Shown here: positions 33,801 to 41,932 of the stretch, one piece after another
How the letters are laid out: every line of letters begins with the position of its first letter
Position numbering within the stretch: position 1 is the stretch's first letter
Source of the DNA: an uncultured bacterium
GTDB lineage: Bacteria > Bacteroidota > Bacteroidia > Bacteroidales > Bacteroidaceae
Reading direction: 5' to 3'
Assembly (NCBI GenBank): GCA_905215555.1
Contig: CAJMQU010000029.1
Location: forward strand, 1-59,591
Length of the DNA stretch: 59,591 nt
Position numbers and translations under genes: made by a program
Notes under the pieces: model-generated
The model's database searches: none
The model's input: only the letters and a program-made list of their open reading frames with translations
Told to the model about the DNA's origin: nothing

Positions 33801-34350
33801 AAACCAATTATGGATAGACGACAAGCCCATCTCAATGAAAAATCTAAAACATATTAGTACCAATGACTATTCACTATACTTGGGGAAACACTACACATCT
33901 GGAATATGTACCATTACAATGAGTGCCGAACCAGAGCCTGACAACATTGGTCCTGCATTCTTTACAACTCCCGTAAAAATGGAATGTAAAGGAGGAAAGC
34001 TGCCTGCCGGAAACTGGACAGATTTCGGAGCATTGCAATTTTATTCCGGAGGTATAAACTATATCAAGAACATCAATTTACCCCCAAATATCTACTCTCA
34101 AAAGACAATCTTGGACTTAGGTAAGGTCAATGCTACTTGCCAAGTCAAAATCAACGGAAAAGAAGTAGACATATTGATGCATTCACCCTATAAAATTGAT
34201 ATCAGCAGTTATATCAAAAGTGGTAATAACCGAATAGAGGTACTAGTATACAGCACTCTCTCTAATCATTATCAGACTATCCCATCTGCATATAGAGGAG
34301 AACCTACATCTGGTTTACTGGGGCCTGTGAAAATAATTAATTATCAATAA
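30811..34350 (+). CDS. Large secreted glycoside hydrolase, GH106-like (putative alpha-L-rhamnosidase)
   Basis: The 1179-residue protein is chosen to start at ATG 30811, which gives a clean signal peptide (IAYNILILLCIGLYSQ); ATG 30790 adds seven polar residues. GH106-like features: PPKGYGNVPFYWWNGD near the N-terminus, a barrel with IGLGMDDYVVGWAKNGFYVDE and YFFQDELHYN (candidate acidic residues), GMKALHYET-type Rossmann-like region later (KVLILADMKALHYETLLKIYEFYKKGGIVIAVG), and a C-terminal beta-sandwich ending GLLGPVKI. GH106 enzymes remove alpha-L-rhamnose, which agrees with the mutarotase next door. The match is by pattern, so a related new family is possible. Confidence 0.65.
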   Translation: MNRFIAYNILILLCIGLYSQSLKYQGYPSRNGDIDLKSNFTNPPKGYGNVPFYWWNGDSLNYERLMDQLSILSDASTDGLSVSYIHTHPEVDIELNAQGYGSFGQADAGIPRFYTTEWWKLWNQFSSECAKRNIGLGMDDYVVGWAKNGFYVDEVLQTSDFQNYQGRLHYTSYTIHPGEKLDIPLPEHTLSITAYPGKIDLSRYTQNGQLKWHSQLDEEKKVYIIYTTESPELHPQYGKRLVEVYFNRFENKLDAQGKKGLNYFFQDELHYNLNIHSWCEDMQEIFKSRKGYDILPYLPALWEYIGEITPKIRLDYAQIVTELAEERYFKPVFDWHNNHGLIYGCDNNGRGLEPLQYMDYFRAISWYTAPGNDAPARGSSFRQTKVSSSVAHLYKRPRTWLEAFHSMGWDSNGEWLTSQLDQHMIAGGNLLCLHGLYYSTHGGWWEWAPPCFHFRMPYWPHMKFWLKYAERMSFILSQGTHVCDIAVMYPTESMQAYPEANTDILWKLTDNLSECGLDYDFIDYQSLQCAEVNSKQLHISDEKYKVLILADMKALHYETLLKIYEFYKKGGIVIAVGELPKATTRIGEKDSQVETILHEIFNKNRIHESDIKNISQRITSLITPDFQVQNQKGKVLHRKIGNQDVYMVMNIQKGNEIFFRSKGKVEYWNAKNGVITEIPILRQTEKGTWIRYDAEYNESKLFVFTPGTPSYDNNKQAELQIVQEIPLEGEWEIEIMPTMDNKWGDFRLPATNEIIGPEARKFAYQFIPAGHKFTIEKEFQLANHGVYGYAPYMETLTLPNTEVLEDILSNGLLNRKWIPYCYSWQYGVYDNPGSQGFHGLKGKVDNRFIILGQGGHQVFRTYVYAPETRLYRMDQEGERPDFCYLDGSPIKQKTIEMKKGWHQLIFAYASTPKGSYILAEKKSNSIDNRKRSAIVFYPSDYPNIKENYAYDTIIAMKWFQTKHLPYSIRKDDPGIWIYQFKTAPGTQVLKMQLKGKINQLWIDDKPISMKNLKHISTNDYSLYLGKHYTSGICTITMSAEPEPDNIGPAFFTTPVKMECKGGKLPAGNWTDFGALQFYSGGINYIKNINLPPNIYSQKTILDLGKVNATCQVKINGKEVDILMHSPYKIDISSYIKSGNNRIEVLVYSTLSNHYQTIPSAYRGEPTSGLLGPVKIINYQ

Positions 34351-34369
34351 TCCATAAAATAAAGAAATT

Positions 34370-36274
34370 ATGCTCAGAAACTTATTTATTTTTTTAGGAA
34401 TACTATTAATGTGTAATACAGTAACTATAGCCAAACCGCTACAATCTTTATACTCTCCTGACCAAAATATACAACTGGTTATAACTCAAGAGCAAGAACA
34501 TATAATTGCAACAGTCCTATACCAGAAAAAAACAATTATTCCAGAAATCAGATTTGGCATACAAGAGCAAAATCAAACATTTTATAATAATATAAAATGT
34601 TTGGGATTCTCAGAAAAGACAGTAATTCGAGAACAATACACTGCTATCCATGGAAAAAGAAGTTCTTGCTGTAACATTGGAAATACATTTATAATGTACC
34701 TGGAGAATACGCTAAAACAAAAACTGAATATCGAATTCAGAATATATAATGATGGAGTCTGTTTCCGTTATGCTTTATCCGAAAAGCAGCCCGAATCTTT
34801 ACATTTCATGAATGAGTTCACCACTTATCGCATCCATCGAGAATCCGACCGATGGATGCAAAAATACATTCCACATTATGAAGGAGATTTCCCACACGAA
34901 AAAGGAAGCATTTCCCAAGGAGAATGGGGATACCCTGCATTAATCCGCCACAATGGATGTTGGGCACTGCTGACAGAAGCCAATATCGACCGAAATTATT
35001 GCGCGACACATTTAGCGAACACGACTCATTGTGAGTCTTATCAAGTAACTTATCCACATAAGGAAGAAGGGAATGGAGTAGGCTCCACCTATCCGACAAC
35101 CCACGCTCCATGGTCTTCCCCCTGGAGAGTTATCATTTTAGGAGAACTAAAGAATATCGTTGAATCAACTTTAGTAGAGGATGTAAGCACCCCCTGCTTT
35201 CTAAAAGAAACAGATTGGATTTTGCCAGGATCAGCATCATGGATATATTGGGCGTATAACCACGGGACAAAAGATTACCAAAAATGTTGTGAGTATGTTG
35301 ACCTGGCTACTTCAATGCATTGGGAATATGTTTTGTTCGACTGGGAATGGGATCAAATGCAAAATGGCGGCACGCTTGAGGATGCGGCAGCCTACGCAAT
35401 TTCCAAAGGTGTCAAACCTCTCATTTGGTATAATTCCGGAGGAGCACACAATCGCGTGACGAGTACTCCAAGAGACAGATTGATAACCAAAGAAAACAGA
35501 AAAAAAGAATTTATAAAACTCAAAGAAATGGGATTTGCCGGTATTAAAGTCGATTTCTTTGAAAGTGACAAGCAACACATGGTTAATTACTACTTAGACA
35601 TTCTGGAAGATGCAGCAAAACATAAACTGATGGTTAACTTCCATGGCTGCACCTTACCCAGAGGATGGAGCCGTACCTATCCTCACCTAATGTCAATGGA
35701 GGCAGTATACGGAGCAGAACAGTATAATAACAGCCCCTACATGACAACAGCTGCATCACGTCTGAACTGCACTTATCCTTTCACCAGAAACGTAGTAGGC
35801 CCCATGGACTATACTCCTGTAGCTTTTACAAATTCACAATATCCTCACCATACGACAAATACTCATGAACTAGCACTATCTATCATTTTCGAGTCCGGCA
35901 TACAGCACTGGGCAGATAGACCTGAAGGTTTCTACCAATCATCCGATGAAGTCAAATCATTCATGAGCAAAGTACCAACAGCGTGGGATGACACTCGGTT
36001 TATTGAAGGATACCCGGGAGAATATATCGTACTTGCACGCAGGAAAGGAACGACATGGTATTTAGCAGGAATCAACGGAACAACTTCTCATAAGAAATTC
36101 ACTTTCATTTTAGATTTTCTACAAGATACAAATTATCAAATGAACTTGTTTACAGACGGTAAAAAAGCCACTCAGATATGTACATCTTGTAGGCAAGTAA
36201 GCAAATACGATAAGATAGAAACGGAATGGCTCCCGGAAGGGGGATTTGTAGCATGTTTTAAAATACAAGAATAA
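34370..36274 (+). CDS. GH97 glycoside hydrolase, retaining type
   Basis: The 634-residue secreted protein (signal ending VTIAKP) has the GH97 order: N-terminal beta-supersandwich (about 25-270), a TIM barrel (ASWIYWAYNHGTKDYQKCCEYVDLA, WEYVLFDWEWDQ, GVKPLIWYNSGG, GFAGIKVDFFESDKQ, MVNFHGCTLPRGWSRTYPHLMSMEAVYGAE) and a small C-terminal domain. Asp395 in KVDFFE is where retaining GH97 enzymes (alpha-galactosidases, beta-L-arabinopyranosidases) carry their nucleophile; inverting SusB-type alpha-glucosidases use Glu bases instead. So alpha-galactosidase or a related activity is likelier than alpha-glucosidase. It is the last gene of PUL1, 19 nt after the GH106-like gene. Confidence 0.85.
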   Translation: MLRNLFIFLGILLMCNTVTIAKPLQSLYSPDQNIQLVITQEQEHIIATVLYQKKTIIPEIRFGIQEQNQTFYNNIKCLGFSEKTVIREQYTAIHGKRSSCCNIGNTFIMYLENTLKQKLNIEFRIYNDGVCFRYALSEKQPESLHFMNEFTTYRIHRESDRWMQKYIPHYEGDFPHEKGSISQGEWGYPALIRHNGCWALLTEANIDRNYCATHLANTTHCESYQVTYPHKEEGNGVGSTYPTTHAPWSSPWRVIILGELKNIVESTLVEDVSTPCFLKETDWILPGSASWIYWAYNHGTKDYQKCCEYVDLATSMHWEYVLFDWEWDQMQNGGTLEDAAAYAISKGVKPLIWYNSGGAHNRVTSTPRDRLITKENRKKEFIKLKEMGFAGIKVDFFESDKQHMVNYYLDILEDAAKHKLMVNFHGCTLPRGWSRTYPHLMSMEAVYGAEQYNNSPYMTTAASRLNCTYPFTRNVVGPMDYTPVAFTNSQYPHHTTNTHELALSIIFESGIQHWADRPEGFYQSSDEVKSFMSKVPTAWDDTRFIEGYPGEYIVLARRKGTTWYLAGINGTTSHKKFTFILDFLQDTNYQMNLFTDGKKATQICTSCRQVSKYDKIETEWLPEGGFVACFKIQE

Positions 36275-36393
36275 TCAAACAACCAATTGACATGGTGAAA
36301 TAACCGCAATGATCGTAACGGAATCTATCGTTTTAGTGTTATGGATGTGGATTATTACCATTATAGATAAAACAGATCTAAATACAAACTAAA

Positions 36394-36493
36394 ATCGATA
36401 TATTCCATATAATTATCGACTAAATCCTATAACATTAATTATTTAGAGGGAAAATTGTCGATATTTTACTAGATATTCTATATTTTATCCTAT
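36394..36493 (+). promoter_or_regulatory. Two 37-bp direct-repeat elements upstream of PUL2
   Basis: Copy 1 is 36394-36430 (ATCGATATATTCC ... ATCCTAT) and copy 2 is 36457-36493 (GTCGATATTTTAC ... ATCCTAT). Each is 37 nt and the starts are 63 bp apart, exactly as at 21384-21483. The distance to the -7 element is 21 nt (20 nt at PUL1). The interior bases differ a lot between the two loci while the ends and spacing are kept. The preceding 36275-36393 shows nothing I can name. Confidence 0.75.
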
Positions 36494-36514
36494 TATCATA
36501 TACTGTTAATATCA

Positions 36515-36522
36515 TATATTTG
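36515..36522 (+). promoter_or_regulatory. PUL2 -7 element TATATTTG
   Basis: An exact TAnnTTTG match 29 nt before the remnant ATG at 36551 and 234 nt before the susC ATG. Position relative to the 37-bp elements matches PUL1. Confidence 0.65.
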
Positions 36523-36550
36523 CATATAAGTATAAGCAAAACTAATACCT

Positions 36551-36604
36551 ATGAGAATCAGAACTTTATTAACCTTATTATTATTCTTGACAGAAACTTC
36601 CTAA
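36551..36604 (+). pseudogene. 17-codon remnant of a GH29-like signal peptide
   Basis: ATG 36551 opens MRIRTLLTLLLFLTETS then TAA. The DNA before and after the ATG (AATACCTATGA, then TTTATTA, CCT and TCTT blocks) matches the start of the GH29 gene at 21542 (MKTKILLASLILSIG). It therefore looks like the first codons of a duplicated GH29-type gene whose body was lost. It could alternatively serve as a leader peptide in the long 5' UTR of susC. The 36605-36755 stretch holds nothing else I can name. Confidence 0.6.
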
Positions 36605-36755
36605 AAAGGAAATTTCTTAAGTTCCCCCCAAAAAAAGAACATAAATATAGTACTCATTTTCAGACCTAGAATATAACAGTTACACGCAAAGTTGTATTAC
36701 CGTTTTTTCTGGAACAATACAACTATGCCTATTAATCTAATATAAATCAATTATT

Positions 36756-39700
36756 ATGAAACATCGATTAGCCAGCCAACATTATTGGCAATCAACACAA
36801 GGATTAAGAAAAACTCTTTTGATCTTGTGCTTTTCAGGAACACCTTTTTTCCCTGTTGTAAATCACATAAATGCAACAGTCTATGTCACTACCATAGTGG
36901 ACCAACAGAAAAAAGAGGTAAAAGGAACGATCTATGATGAAACAAATGCTCCCGTAGCAGGTGCAACAGTAGTTGTTAAAAATTCAACCAGAGGATGCAT
37001 CACTGACATTGACGGTAAATTTTCAATTTCCGTAAACCTTGGAGATGAGTTATTAGTTAGCTTTCTTGGGTATCAAACTAAAAACGTCAAAATAACAGTA
37101 AATAACAACTACGCTGTACACCTCGAACCTAAAATTGACGAATTGGATGAAGTAACCGTAGTAGCCTTCGCAAAACAGAAAAAGGAAAGCGTTATCAGTT
37201 CTGTTACTACCGTTAAACCATCTGAACTAAAAGTACCGAGTAGTAACTTGACAACAGCTCTTGCCGGTAGAATGTCAGGAGTCATTGCTTATCAAACCAG
37301 CGGTGAACCAGGAAAAGATGATGCAAGCTTCTTTATCCGAGGTGTGACGACGTTTGGATATGCAGCAAGTCCTCTTATCCTAATTGACAATGTAGAACTT
37401 ACCACCGCTGACCTCGCCCGTTTAAATGTAGATGACATTGCCAGTTTTTCTATAATGAAAGATGCAACGGCCACTGCACTATATGGTGCACGTGGTGCAA
37501 ACGGAGTAATTCTTGTCACAACCAAAGAAGGTAAAGAAGGTAAAGCAACAGTAAATGTCAGACTTGAGAATTCAATATCAACCCCAGCACGTACGATTGA
37601 AACCGCTGATCCAATTACATACATGACACTACATAATGAAGCAGTTAGAACACGTAATCCATTGGGGGTACTGCCATATTCTCAATCGAAAATAGACAAC
37701 ACTACCAAGAATCTGAATCCTTATGCTTTCCCTGCTGTAGATTGGTACGATGAGATGTTTAATAAATATACAATGAATCAACGTGTAACCGCAAATATCA
37801 GTGGTGGCGGAAACGTAGCCAGATATTATATAGCAGCATCCTTCTTTAACGATAATGGAGTACTTAACGTAGATAAACAAAACAATTTCAATAGTAATAT
37901 TAGTCTTAAAAAATATTCTGTCCGTTCTAACATTAACATCAATCTAACTAAAACAACAGAAGCCATCATTAGAGTAAATGGCTCATTTGATGATTATCGT
38001 GGGCCTATTGATGGTGGAGATGCTTTGTATAACAAAGTAATGAAAACCAGCCCTGTTTTATTTCCGATGACTTATCCTAATGTCAGAGAGTATGCAGAAA
38101 ATACCCATCTAATGTTTGGTAATTATGGAGAAGGTACTTATATCAATCCATATGCTGATATGGTGAAAGGATACAAAGATTACAGCCGTACTTCCATAGT
38201 CGCTCAAGGAGAGTTGAAGCAAAATTTAGACTTTATCACAAAAGGATTAAATATACGTGGACTTATCAGTACAACCCGTTATGTCTATTCGGATGTTTCC
38301 CGCTTCTACAATCCCTATTATTACGCCCTAGGAGCCTACAATCAACAAGAAAATTCTTATAGTCTGACTCTTCTCAATCCAGACGGAGGAACTGAATACC
38401 TTAATTATACAGAAGGTGCAAAGGACGTCACGACCACTAATTACATGGAGATAGCTGCTAATTATAACCGTGATTTTGGTGCACATGGAGTCAGTGGAAT
38501 GCTGGTGTTTACTCGCCGAACACAACAAAACAGCAATGCCGGTGATCTACAGAAATCATTGCCTTACAAAAATCAAGGCTTATCCGGACGATTCACTTAC
38601 TCGTATGATAAACGCTATTTCGCTGAATTCAATTTTGGTTATAACGGTTCAGAACGTTTCGCTGATAACGAGCGCTATGGTTTCTTCCCCTCTTTTGGTT
38701 TGGGATATTTAATGTCAAACGAGAAATTCTGGAAACCATTAGAAAACACTATCAATAAATTAAAGTGGAAATTCACCTACGGACTAGTAGGTAATGATGC
38801 CATTGGAGATGTCAATGACCGTTTCTTCTACCTGTCAAATGTAAACATGAACGATGGCGGAAAAGGACAAGATTTTGGTACTAATTGGGGTAATCATATT
38901 AATGGTATCAGTGTATCTCGCTATGCCAACGAGTTTATTACATGGGAGAAAGCAAAAAAAATGAATATCGGTTTTGAATTAGGATTATTCAACAAGCTAG
39001 AGATTCAAGCAGACCTGTTTTATGAGAAAAGAAACAGCATACTGATGACTCGTGAATATATTCCTTCCACTATGGGTTTATCAGCTGCTGTACGTGCAAA
39101 TGTAGGAGCTGCTTCAGGAAAAGGATTTGATTTATCGGCCGACTACTCACACTCAATCAACAAGGATTTCTGGGTAAGTGGGCGTGCCAACTTCACATAT
39201 GCTACTAGCAAATATGAAAAAGTAGAAGAACCCGACTATGTAGGAGCAAGTACTCCATGGCGAAGTAAGATAGGACAGAATTTAAGTCAAAGTTGGGGAC
39301 TCATAGCAGAACGTTTATTTGTGGATGAAGCTGATATAGCCAATTCACCGACACAAAACTTCGGAGACCGAGTAATGGCCGGTGATATCAAGTATAAAGA
39401 TATAAATAATGATGGACAAATAACAGAAGCAGATAAAGTACCTATAGGATATCCGACAACACCAGAAATTACTTATGGTTTTGGAGTGTCAACCGGTTAC
39501 AAAAATTGGGATCTTTCTGTTTTCTTCCAAGGAAATGCTCGTACATCTTTTTGGATTGATCCGAAGAAAATCTCTCCTTTCATTGACACTGACGATGACA
39601 AGAATACACTGTCTTCCAACGCGCTATTATCAGTCATTGCAAATGATCATTGGTCCGAAGCAAACAGAAACATTTATGCTTTCTGGCCTCGCTTAGCCAA

Positions 39701-39965
39701 TGAGGTAATAGCTAATAATACACAGAATAGTACTTGGTGGATGCAAGATGGATCTTTTATACGTTTAAAGTCACTGGAATTGGGTTACACCTTACCTGAA
39801 AGTTGGACACGTAAAGTCCGTTTAGGAAATGTACGCATTTATCTCAGCGGAACCAATTTATTAACTTTCAGTAAATTCAAATTATGGGATCCGGAAATGG
39901 GCGGTAATGGTTTAGGCTACCCTATCCAAAGAGTCTACAATATAGGTTTAAATGTTAACTTTTAA
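36756..39965 (+). CDS. SusC/RagA-type TonB-linked outer membrane transporter (PUL2)
   Basis: The 1069-residue protein has a long N-terminus with the signal segment at about 18-45 (RKTLLILCFSGTPFFPVV), a carboxypeptidase-regulatory-like domain (about 55-125, VKGTIYDETNAPVAGATVVVK), a TonB-box-like segment (DEVTVVAFAKQKKES), the plug with PLILIDNVELTTADLARLNVDDIASFSIMKD and ATALYGARGANGVILVTT, and a barrel ending in YNIGLNVNF. It is complete. It is not a close copy of the PUL1 SusC: the plug and barrel sequences differ throughout. Its SusD partner follows after 11 nt. Confidence 0.95.
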   Translation: MKHRLASQHYWQSTQGLRKTLLILCFSGTPFFPVVNHINATVYVTTIVDQQKKEVKGTIYDETNAPVAGATVVVKNSTRGCITDIDGKFSISVNLGDELLVSFLGYQTKNVKITVNNNYAVHLEPKIDELDEVTVVAFAKQKKESVISSVTTVKPSELKVPSSNLTTALAGRMSGVIAYQTSGEPGKDDASFFIRGVTTFGYAASPLILIDNVELTTADLARLNVDDIASFSIMKDATATALYGARGANGVILVTTKEGKEGKATVNVRLENSISTPARTIETADPITYMTLHNEAVRTRNPLGVLPYSQSKIDNTTKNLNPYAFPAVDWYDEMFNKYTMNQRVTANISGGGNVARYYIAASFFNDNGVLNVDKQNNFNSNISLKKYSVRSNININLTKTTEAIIRVNGSFDDYRGPIDGGDALYNKVMKTSPVLFPMTYPNVREYAENTHLMFGNYGEGTYINPYADMVKGYKDYSRTSIVAQGELKQNLDFITKGLNIRGLISTTRYVYSDVSRFYNPYYYALGAYNQQENSYSLTLLNPDGGTEYLNYTEGAKDVTTTNYMEIAANYNRDFGAHGVSGMLVFTRRTQQNSNAGDLQKSLPYKNQGLSGRFTYSYDKRYFAEFNFGYNGSERFADNERYGFFPSFGLGYLMSNEKFWKPLENTINKLKWKFTYGLVGNDAIGDVNDRFFYLSNVNMNDGGKGQDFGTNWGNHINGISVSRYANEFITWEKAKKMNIGFELGLFNKLEIQADLFYEKRNSILMTREYIPSTMGLSAAVRANVGAASGKGFDLSADYSHSINKDFWVSGRANFTYATSKYEKVEEPDYVGASTPWRSKIGQNLSQSWGLIAERLFVDEADIANSPTQNFGDRVMAGDIKYKDINNDGQITEADKVPIGYPTTPEITYGFGVSTGYKNWDLSVFFQGNARTSFWIDPKKISPFIDTDDDKNTLSSNALLSVIANDHWSEANRNIYAFWPRLANEVIANNTQNSTWWMQDGSFIRLKSLELGYTLPESWTRKVRLGNVRIYLSGTNLLTFSKFKLWDPEMGGNGLGYPIQRVYNIGLNVNF

Positions 39966-39976
39966 ATGATAAGAAC

Positions 39977-41917
39977 ATGAAAATTCAAAAAATATTAGGA
40001 ATAATGGTCATCAGCATATTAACAGGATGTACTGATTTCTTAGATGTTGTGCCCGATAACATAGCTACCATCGAAATGGCTTTTAATAATAGAACAAATG
40101 CTGAGAAATACTTAGCAACGTGCTACTCGTACATCCCTCTATATGGTGCACAACGAGATAATCCGGGTCTGACTTCAGGAAACGACATATGGTTCTATAC
40201 CATGGAAGATGCTAGTTTTAATAACAAATGGTCTTTTGGAATCGCTAACGGACTCCAAAACACAAGCGATCCTTTAAATAATTATTGGGACGGTGGCAAT
40301 GGAGGAAAACAGCTATATCGGGCAATACGCGATTGTAATATATTCATCGAGAATGTCTCAGATCGAACCAAAGTAGCAGATCTGGATGAAACAGAGAGAA
40401 GAAGATGGATCGCTGAAATTAAAGTAATGAAAGCTTTTTATCATTACTATTTGTTTCAATTGTATGGCCCTATTCCCATCGTAGATGTAAACCTGCCTAT
40501 ATCCGCACCAGAAGAAGAAGTTCGCGTAAAACGGGATAAAATAGAAACCGTTGCTAATTATATAGTAAGTCTTATTGACGAGACTGTAACAGACTTACCA
40601 CTAAAAATATATAATGAAGCTACGGAAATGGGACGTATTACTCAACCAGCAGCTTTAGCCATCAAAGCCAAGACATTATTATTGGCAGCCAGTCCACTAT
40701 TTAATGGAAATACAGATTATGCTAATTTCAAAGATAAAGACGGAGAACCTTTTTTCCCTCAGACTTATGATGCAAATAAATGGAAAATAGCTTCGGATGC
40801 CTGTAAAGAAGCCTTGGACGTAGCTTTAAAAGCCGGACATGATCTTTATGATTTTAAAGAAGAAACATTGGAAAATCTCCCTGAAAACTTGATGTATTCA
40901 ATGAATGTGAGACAAGCCGTAACAGAACGCTTTAATAAAGAATTAGTATGGGGATGTGGCAAGTCTTACACGTACGACCTACAGTGCATGTGTCAACCTA
41001 GAATATTATTATTTCATGGAGAAAAACAAAATACTTGTAAAGGAGCATATTCACCAACTTTAGATATTGCAGAGATGTTCTATTCCAATAACGGTGTACC
41101 TATAGAAGAAGATAAAGAGTGGGCCACTAGCAATAACTACAATAACCGTTATGAAATTGCTGTAGCCACGGCCGCTGATAAATATTTTATCAAAGAAGGA
41201 TATCAGACTGTTAAGCTTCATTTTAATCGCGAACCACGTTTCTATGGAACATTAGGCTTTGATGGATCAAGCTGGTACGGTCATGGTAAAGAGCATGCGG
41301 ATGATTTATATTATCTAGAAGCCAAAAAAGGACAAATTACCGGACAAAGCCAACTAGCAAACTACTCAGTAACCGGATACTATGCCAAAAAGCTGGTTTA
41401 TTACAAAAATATAATATCTGAGAGTTCGGCTGTAATAGAAGAATATCCCTTCCCCATTGTCCGTTTGGCTGATCTATATTTAATGTATGCAGAAGCTTTA
41501 AATGAGGCCACCGACAACGGCGAGTTTGTACCGAAAGAGGTCTACGATAACATTGACATCATAAGAAAGCGATCGGGTTTAGAAGGAGTCATAGATTCTT
41601 GGAGCAAATATTCCGTTAATCCCGAAAAGCCCTCTACGAAAGAAGGTATGCGTGAAATTATTCGCAAAGAACGTCAAATAGAGCTAGCATTAGAAGGGTC
41701 TCGTTTTCATGATTTGCGACGCTGGAAATTAGCTAGAAGTGTTTATAACAATGCATTAGTAAGAGGCTGGAGCATTGACCAAGAAACAACAGAAGACTAT
41801 TATGTCATTCGTAATATAGCACAAATGAAATATGTGCAAAAGGATTACTTATGGCCACTAAAGTACGACGATATCATAAATAACCCAAATTTAATTCAAA
41901 ACCCAGGTTGGCAATAA
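39977..41917 (+). CDS. SusD/RagB-type glycan-binding lipoprotein (PUL2)
   Basis: The 646-residue lipoprotein has a signal ending ILTGC (about residue 17), SusD-like helical region (WIAEIKVMKAFYHYYLFQLYGPIPIVD), and a C-terminal RagB segment with MREIIRKERQIELALEGSRFHDLRRWKLA and DYLWPLKYDDI. It is longer than the PUL1 SusD (561 aa), mainly through insertions in the middle. It pairs with the SusC encoded just upstream. Confidence 0.94.
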   Translation: MKIQKILGIMVISILTGCTDFLDVVPDNIATIEMAFNNRTNAEKYLATCYSYIPLYGAQRDNPGLTSGNDIWFYTMEDASFNNKWSFGIANGLQNTSDPLNNYWDGGNGGKQLYRAIRDCNIFIENVSDRTKVADLDETERRRWIAEIKVMKAFYHYYLFQLYGPIPIVDVNLPISAPEEEVRVKRDKIETVANYIVSLIDETVTDLPLKIYNEATEMGRITQPAALAIKAKTLLLAASPLFNGNTDYANFKDKDGEPFFPQTYDANKWKIASDACKEALDVALKAGHDLYDFKEETLENLPENLMYSMNVRQAVTERFNKELVWGCGKSYTYDLQCMCQPRILLFHGEKQNTCKGAYSPTLDIAEMFYSNNGVPIEEDKEWATSNNYNNRYEIAVATAADKYFIKEGYQTVKLHFNREPRFYGTLGFDGSSWYGHGKEHADDLYYLEAKKGQITGQSQLANYSVTGYYAKKLVYYKNIISESSAVIEEYPFPIVRLADLYLMYAEALNEATDNGEFVPKEVYDNIDIIRKRSGLEGVIDSWSKYSVNPEKPSTKEGMREIIRKERQIELALEGSRFHDLRRWKLARSVYNNALVRGWSIDQETTEDYYVIRNIAQMKYVQKDYLWPLKYDDIINNPNLIQNPGWQ

Positions 41918-41932
41918 TTCGGAGGATATAAC

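Noticed and set aside
21323..36604. Insertion sequence or transposon behind the promoter duplication
   Set aside because: No transposase, terminal inverted repeats or target duplications could be found around either copy.
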